DNA of 5,370 nt, taken from positions 1 to 5,370 of the forward strand of contig JACRLS010000217.1 of the NCBI GenBank assembly GCA_016235225.1, given 5' to 3'. Shown in pieces: positions 1 through 5,370 of the stretch; the stretch's first letter is position 1, and each line of letters begins with the position of its first letter. Origin of the DNA: Nitrospirota bacterium. GTDB taxonomy: Bacteria > Nitrospirota > Nitrospiria > Nitrospirales > Nitrospiraceae. Made by a program: the position numbers and the translations under genes. The notes under the pieces were generated by a model, which saw nothing but the letters and a program-made list of their open reading frames with translations, searched no databases and was not told the DNA's origin.

Positions 1-755
1 GCGTCATAGGGCCGCAGGCCCTGTCCGTTCCCTCCGGCCTGCTGCCGGCGCAGGCGTCGGTAGTTGAGCGCGGTCTCGGACCGGTGGTGCCCGTCGGCGA
101 TGAAGAGCGGCTTGCTGGCCATGGCGGCGGTGAGCTGGGACAGGGTCGCGTCATCGGTGATGGTCCAGAGGCGTTGGCGGCACCCGACGTCATCGGTAAA
201 GTCGATCCGTGGCGCGACGTTCATGGCCTGACCGACGATGCCAAGGATGGCACCCTCCGGATCCGAAAACAGCGAAAAGATGCAACTGAAGTTCGACGCG
301 CAGGCCTCCATGAGATTCAGCCGGTCGCTCTTGGCGGCGGCCCGGGTGTTCTCATGCGGATAGATTTTCCCGGTGCCGAATTCCTCCAGCTTGACGGTCG
401 ACACGAATCCCTTCAGCACGCGGGTGCCGCTCCCCAGGTATCCGGATGGGGTGGCGTACTCGATGGCATAGGGGTAGATGGCGGGCGTGGCGTCACGTTG
501 GAGCACCCCGCCGGCCAGCCAGCTCTTGAGTGTGCCGGCGGCCCGGGAATATTTGTTGTTCCCTGGGGCGTCGCCCGGTTGATCCAGACCGAGCTCGAGG
601 CGGATGACGTTATAGGGGTGGCGGGCATGCAGAGCCTGTTGAAACGTGGCGTCGATGACATCGTAGGGAGGCGCAACCACCCGCTCGATGTCCTTCTTGA
701 GAATGTCGCCATTATAAAGTACGCCGTTGAATGGAATGAGATGGGCCACAGTCAT
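1..755 (-). CDS. DUF1015 family protein (C-terminus cut by window edge)
   Basis: The first 251 codons of a minus-strand gene, starting at the ATG at 755-753 and running off the left edge. The translation begins MTVAHLIPFNGVLYNG. It shows the family's landmarks in order: VVAPPYDVI (residues 26-34), HPYNVIRLEL (46-55), a KIYPHENT segment (130-137) and the ADGHHRSETAL signature (220-230). These are typical of DUF1015 (PF06245/COG4198), whose members are, as I recall, a little over 400 residues, so roughly the N-terminal 60% is present. There is no signal peptide or membrane segment, so it is probably cytosolic. The biochemical role is not established to my knowledge. The GHHR motif is loosely reminiscent of the phosphate-binding motif of ParB-like nucleotide-dependent proteins, which is inference only. 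The start is supported by an AGGGGA purine run just upstream (759-764) and by alignment of the conserved N-terminal IPF segment. The gene lies 64 bp downstream of ispB on the same strand with no visible terminator, so co-transcription is likely. Family assignment is firm; function is unknown. Confidence 0.9.
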   Translation of the reverse strand, partial: MTVAHLIPFNGVLYNGDILKKDIERVVAPPYDVIDATFQQALHARHPYNVIRLELGLDQPGDAPGNNKYSRAAGTLKSWLAGGVLQRDATPAIYPYAIEYATPSGYLGSGTRVLKGFVSTVKLEEFGTGKIYPHENTRAAAKSDRLNLMEACASNFSCIFSLFSDPEGAILGIVGQAMNVAPRIDFTDDVGCRQRLWTITDDATLSQLTAAMASKPLFIADGHHRSETALNYRRLRRQQAGGNGQGLRPYD

Positions 756-758
756 TAG

Positions 759-764
759 TCCCCT
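759..764 (-). promoter_or_regulatory. ribosome binding site of the DUF1015 gene
   Basis: On the minus strand the bases before the ATG at 755 read CAGGGGACTA. The AGGGGA run is a moderate Shine-Dalgarno match with a short spacing of 3 nt (4 nt counted from the last G). It supports the start at 755 and translation of the gene as the second cistron after ispB. Confidence 0.5.
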
Positions 765-819
765 GTGATGGTTGAAGAGTCGGTCGTGGTGATGCGAAGA
801 GGTCGGGAAGGCATGCGGC

Positions 820-1824
820 TCAGCGGTCGCGATTCACCATGTAATCGGCGACGACCGACAGCGCGCGTTTGGGCGTCGAATCTTCGAACACCGAAAGATC
901 GCGGGCGGCGGCCTGCACGAAGGCGTGGGCGCGCTCGAGGGCATAGGCGATGGACCCATACTCCCGCATCAGACCGATGAGACGCCGGAGGTCCTCGTCC
1001 GTCAATGAGCGGGTCTCCATCCGCTCCGTGATGCGCTGACGGTCCTGCGCCGAGCAGTGTTGCAGCAGGTGGAGTAAGGGCAGCGTCGTTTTGCCCTGCC
1101 GAAGATCCTGCCCCAGCGCCTTGCCCAGCCGTTCACCATCGGCGGTGTAGTCGAGCGTATCGTCCGCGAGCTGAAACGCGATACCCAAGTGCTGGCCGAA
1201 TCGATAGAGTACGGCCTGGAGCTCCGGCGGCGCGTCGCCGACGATGGCGCCGATGGCACAGGACGCAGCGATCAGGCCGGCCGTCTTGTATTCGAGGATG
1301 CGCAGGTATTCCGACTCGGCGATCATCGGATTGCCGTTGTAATACAGTTGGAGGACTTCCCCTTCGGCCATCTTCCGGCAGGCTTCCGAGAGGACTTCGT
1401 TGATGCGTTGGTTGCGGAAGTCCACGATGCGGCAGATCGCCCGCGAGTAGAGGTAGTCGCCCACCAGAATGCTGATCTGATTGCCCCACATTTTTCGGGC
1501 GGCCTGCTGGCCGCGGCGAATGTCGGCATCGTCGACGACATCGTCGTGCAGCAGTGTGGCGGTGTGGATGTATTCGACGACGCTCCCGAGGACCCAATGC
1601 TCATGGCCTTGGTAGCCGCAGAGACGGGCGGAGAGGATCAAGAGCAGAGGGCGGATGCGCTTGCCGCCGCTGCTCAGGATGTGGGCGGCGACGGTGTTGA
1701 CGAGGGCGACGCTGGAGTCGAGGTGTTTCCGGACCTGGTCGTCCACGCCCTGCAATTCGGGCCCGTAGGCGTCCCACACATCGGTCATAGTGTGCGGACT
1801 CAGGATGGCAGGTCCGTTGGGCAT
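820..1824 (-). CDS. ispB: IspB-type long-chain polyprenyl diphosphate synthase
   Basis: Trans-isoprenyl diphosphate synthase. It condenses isopentenyl diphosphate units onto an allylic diphosphate to make the prenyl tail of respiratory quinones, in the cytosol. Numbered from the ATG at 1824 (334 residues), it shows GGKRIRP (53-59, diphosphate binding), the first aspartate-rich motif DDVVD (94-98) within IHTATLLHDDVVDD, RRG (103-105), EGEVLQL (154-160), the second aspartate motif DDTLD (221-225) after FQLA, and GKTTLP (244-249). All catalytic aspartates are present. The residue five before the first motif is Ala89, a small residue, as in enzymes making long chains; exact chain length cannot be read. 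The segment around motif one and the C-terminal NRDR closely resemble E. coli octaprenyl diphosphate synthase. The start is unresolved: the in-frame ATG at 1788 gives 322 residues, close to the 323 of E. coli IspB. The ATG at 1824 adds 12 residues without clear conservation and coincides with the predicted transcription start. Neither has a good ribosome binding site. It is likely the first gene of an operon with the DUF1015 gene. Confidence 0.95.
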   Translation of the reverse strand: MPNGPAILSPHTMTDVWDAYGPELQGVDDQVRKHLDSSVALVNTVAAHILSSGGKRIRPLLLILSARLCGYQGHEHWVLGSVVEYIHTATLLHDDVVDDADIRRGQQAARKMWGNQISILVGDYLYSRAICRIVDFRNQRINEVLSEACRKMAEGEVLQLYYNGNPMIAESEYLRILEYKTAGLIAASCAIGAIVGDAPPELQAVLYRFGQHLGIAFQLADDTLDYTADGERLGKALGQDLRQGKTTLPLLHLLQHCSAQDRQRITERMETRSLTDEDLRRLIGLMREYGSIAYALERAHAFVQAAARDLSVFEDSTPKRALSVVADYMVNRDR

Positions 1825-1831
1825 GCGGGGG

Positions 1832-1861
1832 ATAGTAGGCGACGCGGCGCATTTGTGTCAA
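1832..1861 (-). promoter_or_regulatory. sigma-70-type promoter of ispB
   Basis: On the minus strand there is a perfect -35 box TTGACA (1861-1856), an 18-bp spacer and a -10 box TACTAT (1837-1832). The -10 box has the key first T, second A and last T. Transcription would begin 7-8 nt downstream, at 1825 or more likely at the A at 1824, which is the first base of the upstream ATG. This is the best promoter-like sequence in the window and points directly into ispB. It is called by eye from consensus and is not experimentally supported. Confidence 0.6.
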
Positions 1862-1940
1862 GGCAAGCCCGTGCGGTTGAGTGCGCGACGCGCTGTGGTC
1901 GGTGACAAGGTGCAATCAACCACGTCCGCGTCCGACAGCG

Positions 1941-1970
1941 TTGACAGGCTCGGGCCGCTTCCAGTAATCT
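1941..1970 (+). promoter_or_regulatory. candidate sigma-70-type promoter of gltB
   Basis: A perfect TTGACA (1941-1946) is followed after 18 bp by TAATCT (1965-1970), a weak -10 box that keeps the important second A and last T. Transcription would start near 1977 and give a leader of about 115 nt before the gltB ATG at 2093. Its -35 box lies 79 bp from that of the ispB promoter, back to back. No convincing sigma-54 element (GG and GC spaced by 10) was seen, although nitrogen genes sometimes use one. Confidence 0.4.
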
Positions 1971-2011
1971 AAGACCTTGATTCTGTTGGGAACTTTGAAA
2001 CCTGCCTCTTC

Positions 2012-2029
2012 CAGCCGCGGCCACGGCTG
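2012..2029 (+). promoter_or_regulatory. hairpin 1 in the gltB leader
   Basis: CAGCCG (2012-2017) and CGGCTG (2024-2029) form a perfect 6-bp GC-rich stem with a 6-nt loop in the predicted gltB leader RNA. There is no U-run after it, so it is not a standard intrinsic terminator. It could be a structural element of the leader or a chance result of high GC. Confidence 0.3.
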
Positions 2030-2040
2030 ACTGCGGGCCC

Positions 2041-2060
2041 GCTCCCCGACGGCGGGGCGC
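2041..2060 (+). promoter_or_regulatory. hairpin 2 in the gltB leader
   Basis: CCCCG (2044-2048) pairs with CGGGG (2053-2057) around the 4-nt loop ACGG. After one T/C mismatch the outer GC (2041-2042) pairs with GC (2059-2060). It is directly preceded by the 10-bp palindrome GCGGGCCCGC (2033-2042), which could compete with this fold. The structure ends about 19 nt before the ribosome binding site. No U-tract follows, so termination is unlikely; a role in the leader is conjecture. Confidence 0.3.
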
Positions 2061-2078
2061 CGTATGCAGGATCTGACA

Positions 2079-2084
2079 AAAGGA
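2079..2084 (+). promoter_or_regulatory. ribosome binding site of gltB
   Basis: AAAGGA lies 8 nt before the ATG at 2093, a good position for a Shine-Dalgarno element. It fixes the gltB start at 2093 rather than at the in-frame ATG at 2105. It also shows that the original N-terminus lies upstream of the lesion at about 2150. Confidence 0.6.
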
Positions 2085-2092
2085 ATCGTGAC

Positions 2093-5000
2093 ATGACCAG
2101 CGAGATGAAGGTGCCGGGACTGCCTCCCAAGCAGGGGCTCTACGATCCTGCACGGGCGACGGCGCGGGGATTCTCCTCCAGATTCCCCATGAATTTCTCA
2201 ATCGCGCGGCGGCGGATCTGCGCATCAAACTGCCCAATGCAGGGGAGTATGGCGTGGGGATGGTGTTTCTCCCGCCGATCGCGGATGCGCGCAAGCAGTG
2301 TGAGACGCTGTTCGAGCGGGTGCTCAAGGAAGAAGGTATTCGCCTCCTGGGCTGGCGGGACGTGCCGGTCAAGAGCGATGCTATCGGCACCCAGGCGAGA
2401 CGAACCGAGCCGGCCATCCGACAAATCTTCATCGCGCGGGACATCCTGAACGAGGGGCAGTTTGAGCGGAAGCTCTACGTGGTTCGGAAGCGGGTCGAGC
2501 ACGCGACCCGCGAATCCGCGATCGAGGGGAGAGAGTACTTCTTCATCCCCAGCCTGTCCGGCAACACCATCGTGTATAAGGGGCTGCTGCTGCCGCACCA
2601 GATGCGGCAATACTACCAGGACCTGGCCGATGGGAGCGTGAAGAGCGCGCTGGCGATGGTCCACTCGCGGTTCAGCACGAATACCTTTCCGACCTGGCCC
2701 TTGGCGCATCCCTATCGGTTCCTCTGCCACAACGGCGAGATCAATACGCTGAAGGGGAACGTGAATTGGATGCGGGCGCGCCAGGGCCGGTTGAACTCGG
2801 ATCTCTTCGGCGACGATATTCCGAAGTTGTTCCCCATCGTCTATGAGCATCAGAGCGATTCGGCCTGTCTCGACAACGCCCTGGAATTCCTCCTGCTCGG
2901 CGGGCGCTCGCTGCCCCATGCGATGATGATGCTGATCCCGGAGCCGTGGGTGGGGAATCCGCAGATGGACCTCGACCGGCGTGGGTTCTACGAATACCAC
3001 GCGGCGATGATGGAGCCGTGGGACGGTCCGGCGGCGGTCTGCTTTACGGACGGCAAGCTGATCGGGGCCACGCTGGATCGGAATGGCCTGCGACCCTGCC
3101 GGTATCAGGTCACCACGGACGATCTGGTCGTGCTGGCCTCCGAAGCCGGCGTGCTGCCGGCCGATGTGAAGGACATCAGGCAGAAGGGCCGGCTCCAACC
3201 GGGGCGCATGTTTCTGGTCGACACCGCGCAAGGGCGGATCATCGACGATGAAGAGATCAAATCGGACATTACACGCCGCAAGCCCTTCCGGACGTGGGTC
3301 ACGCAATATCGTATCTCCCTGGACGAGCTGCCGGAGCCGACGAATGTGCCGCAGCCTGATCATCCCACCATCCGCTTGCGGCAGCAGGCCTTCGGCTACA
3401 CGGTGGAAGAGCTGAAGATGGTCATCACCCCGATGGTGGTCACGGGCGAGGAGCCGGTGTCCTCTATGGGGACGGATACGCCGCTGGCCGTGCTCTCCGA
3501 GCGTCCTCAGCTCCTGTTCAAGTACTTCAAGCAGCTGTTCGCGCAGGTAACCAATCCCCCGATCGACCCGATCCGCGAAGAGTTGGTGATGTCGCTGGTG
3601 ACGAGCATCGGGCCGAAGCCGAATCTCATGGACGAGGCCCCGGAGTCCTGCCGGCGGATTCGCGTGAAGCAGCCGATCCTCACCAATGCCGATCTGCAGA
3701 AGATTCGGGAATTGGCTGATCCGCACTTCCGCAGCAAGACGCTCCGGATGTTGTTCCGCGTGGCGGAAGGACCGGATGGGCTCGGAGCCGCAGTGGACGG
3801 GCTCTGTCGGCAGGCCTCGCAGGCCATTCGTGAGGGATACAAATTCCTGATCCTGAGCGACCGTGGCGTGAACGGGGAATGGGCGCCGATCCCGAGTCTG
3901 CTCGGCATCGCCGCGGTGCATCACCACCTGGTGCGCGAGTGCACCAGAACGGAAGTGGGGCTGATCCTGGAAACGGGGGAACCGCGGGACGTCCACCACT
4001 TCGCCTGTCTCATCGGCTACGGCGCGGGCACCATCAATCCCTACCTCGTATTCGAGTCGGTGGTGGATATGGAGCGTGACGGCTATCTGCCGGAAGGGAT
4101 CGACGCGCCGACCGCGGAGACCAAGTTCATCAAGGCCATCAATAAGGGCCTGCTGAAGATTTTCTCGAAGATGGGCATCTCGACCGTGCAGTCCTACTGC
4201 GGCGCGCAGATCTTCGAGGCGATCGGGCTGGATCGCCCGCTCGTCGATCGGTATTTCACGGGGACGCCCTCGCGGATCGGCGGCATCAGCATCCGCGAGA
4301 TCGGCGAGGAAACGTTGCGCCGCCATGCGCAGGCCTATCAGCCGGCGCCGATCCGCCAATTGGAATTCGGCGGAGAAATTCATTACCGCGTGCAGGGGGA
4401 GCATCACAACTGGAATCCCGACACCATCTACAAGCTCCAGCACGCGACGAAAAGCAACAGCTACCAGACCTTCAAGGAGTTCTCGGCGTTGGTGAACGAC
4501 GAGAGCCGGCGCCGTTCCAACATCCGCGGCCTGCTCGATTTCAAGCCATCGCCCGAGCCGGTCCCGCTCAACGACGTGGAACCGGTGACGGAAATCGTGA
4601 AGCGATTCACCACGGGCGCCATGTCGTTCGGGGCGATCAGCAAGGAAGCGCACGAAACCCTGGCGATTGCGATGAACCGCATCGGTGGGAAGAGCAACAC
4701 CGGCGAAGGCGGCGAGGATCCGGAACGGTTCCTGCCCTTGCCCAACGGTGATTCGAAGAACAGCGCGATCAAGCAGGTGGCCTCCGCTCGGTTCGGCGTC
4801 ACCAGCGATTATCTGGTCCACGCGCGCGAGTTGCAGATCAAGATGGCTCAGGGGGCCAAGCCGGGCGAAGGCGGGCAGTTGCCGGGGCACAAGGTGGATG
4901 AGATTATCGCGCGCCTGCGCTTTGCCACGCCCGGCGTGCAGTTGATCTCGCCGCCGCCGCACCACGACATCTATTCGATTGAAGATCTGGCCCAATTGAT

Positions 5001-5370
5001 CTTCGATCTGAAGAATTCGAATCCGACCCCCGAGGTGTCCGTCAAGCTGGTGTCGGAAGTCGGTGTCGGCACGGTCGCCGCCGGTGTCGCCAAGGCGAAG
5101 GCGGACAAGGTGTTGATCAGCGGCGACAGCGGAGGGACCGGGGCCTCGCCGCTCTCCTCCATCAAATATGCCGGCATTCCCTGGGAACTGGGGTTGGCCG
5201 AAACGCATCAGACTCTGGTCCTCAACGATTTGCGGGGCCGCATCCGGGTCGAAACGGACGGGCAGCTGAAAACCGGGCGGGACGTGGTCATCGCCACGCT
5301 CTTGGGCGCGGAGGAGTTTGGCTTCTCCACGGCGCCTCTGATCGTCGAGGGCTGCATCATGATGCGGAAG
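2093..5370 (+). CDS. gltB: glutamate synthase large subunit GltB: 5' internal deletion with frameshift, 3' end cut by window
   Basis: The large subunit of glutamate synthase (GOGAT) makes two glutamates from glutamine and 2-oxoglutarate, usually with electrons passed through the small subunit GltD. The gene opens at 2093 with MTSEMKVPGLPPKQGLYDP, the normal family N-terminus. At about 2147-2152 the sequence jumps to TGDGAGILLQIPHEFL in frame 1, which then stays open for 1073 codons to the edge. Visible parts in order: the rest of the glutaminase domain, with HSRFSTNTFPTW (from 2662) and the oxyanion-hole HNGE (2728-2739); the central domain (roughly 3385-4230); and the FMN/2-oxoglutarate synthase domain with MSFGAIS (4621), SNTGEGGEDPERF (4693-4731), GEGGQLPGHK (from 4864) and SGDSGGTGASP (5119-5151). 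The first cysteine of the 3Fe-4S site is in EGCIMMRK (5353-5355); its partners lie beyond the window. Missing are about 45 family residues, including the EHDACG segment with the catalytic N-terminal cysteine. As written, the 2093 frame ends at 2449 after 118 codons. Without that cysteine glutaminase activity would be lost. Identity is certain; whether it is a true pseudogene or an artefact is open. Confidence 0.93.
2147..2157 (+). other. gltB: deletion/frameshift junction in gltB
   Basis: Upstream of here codons are read in the frame of 2093 (GLYDP, ending with CCT at 2147-2149). Downstream they are read in the frame of 2152 (ACG GGC GAC, Thr-Gly-Asp). Compared from memory with B. subtilis GltA, where GLYRP and TGDGAG are separated by about 45 residues, roughly 133 nt are missing. 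The downstream frame has a stop at 2089-2091 and no ATG, GTG or TTG between that stop and the junction. It therefore cannot encode an alternative N-terminus; the first ATG in that frame is at 2260. Confidence 0.8.

Noticed and set aside
84..758. A 224-codon plus-strand open frame at the left edge.
   Set aside because: It is antisense to the DUF1015 gene, whose minus-strand translation shows clear family motifs. The plus-strand product is low-complexity Gly/Asp/Val-rich without a recognisable domain.
1883..1893. The palindrome GCGCG-A-CGCGC between the two divergent promoters, as a possible operator.
   Set aside because: It is only 5 bp per arm and pure GC in a GC-rich region, with no extension outward and no second copy seen nearby.
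1189..1905. A 238-codon plus-strand open frame opposite ispB.
   Set aside because: It is in register with the ispB codons and has the same rare-codon explanation; the opposite strand encodes a protein with every catalytic motif of the family.
1896..1915. A GG...GC pattern (GGTGACAAGGTGC) resembling a sigma-54 promoter upstream of gltB.
   Set aside because: The GG and GC elements are separated by 9 bases rather than the required 10, and the flanking consensus bases are poor.
1923..1934. A tandem repeat of CGTCCG (two copies).
   Set aside because: Two copies of a 6-base GC-rich unit are expected by chance here and show no link to a promoter box.
2093..2449. A separate 118-residue protein read straight on from the gltB start.
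   Set aside because: Only its first 18-19 residues are meaningful (the gltB N-terminus). After about 2150 it is an out-of-frame reading of gltB, rich in Arg and Ser.
2140..5208. A 1022-codon open reading frame on the minus strand opposite gltB.
   Set aside because: Its codons are in exact register with gltB codons, so its stops would need the sense codons TTA, CTA or TCA, which are rare in GC-rich genes. It ends at 2140-2142, where a CTA occurs by chance. The translation is rich in Arg, His, Asp and Leu with no recognisable domain.

Overview
This 5.37-kb window is GC-rich bacterial chromosomal DNA. It holds two divergent transcription units separated by about 270 bp. The protein motifs and gene mix (long-chain polyprenyl diphosphate synthase, DUF1015 protein, B. 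subtilis-type large glutamate synthase) fit a free-living, high-GC Gram-negative-type bacterium. My best guess is a member of the Nitrospirota (Nitrospira-like). That guess comes from overall protein flavour, not from a search, and should be held loosely. I see no rRNA, tRNA, CRISPR array, insertion sequence, phage or plasmid feature.

Left, minus strand: an IspB-type polyprenyl diphosphate synthase (stop at 820, start at 1824 or 1788) is followed after 64 bp by a DUF1015-family protein (start at 755) that runs off the left edge. The two are probably one operon, read from a good sigma-70-type promoter at 1832-1861. That promoter would start the transcript almost exactly on the first ATG of the synthase.

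Middle, 1825-2092: a divergent intergenic region with the ispB promoter, a candidate promoter for the rightward gene (1941-1970), and a GC-rich leader able to form two hairpins (2012-2029 and 2041-2060) ahead of a clear ribosome binding site.

Right, plus strand: gltB, the large subunit of glutamate synthase, fills 2093 to the right edge and continues beyond it. Its 5' end is broken in this sequence. The normal first 18-19 codons begin at 2093. At about 2147-2152 the reading then jumps to a point roughly 45 codons further into the family protein and into another frame. The stretch that normally carries the catalytic, autoprocessed N-terminal cysteine is absent. The remaining 1073 codons are open and well conserved. 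The lesion is therefore either very recent or an assembly or sequencing artefact, and it is the most notable observation in the window.

Functionally the window joins isoprenoid-quinone side-chain synthesis (ispB) with nitrogen assimilation (gltB), but only as divergent neighbours. Nothing in the sequence shows that they act together. I found no convincing new multi-gene system here.
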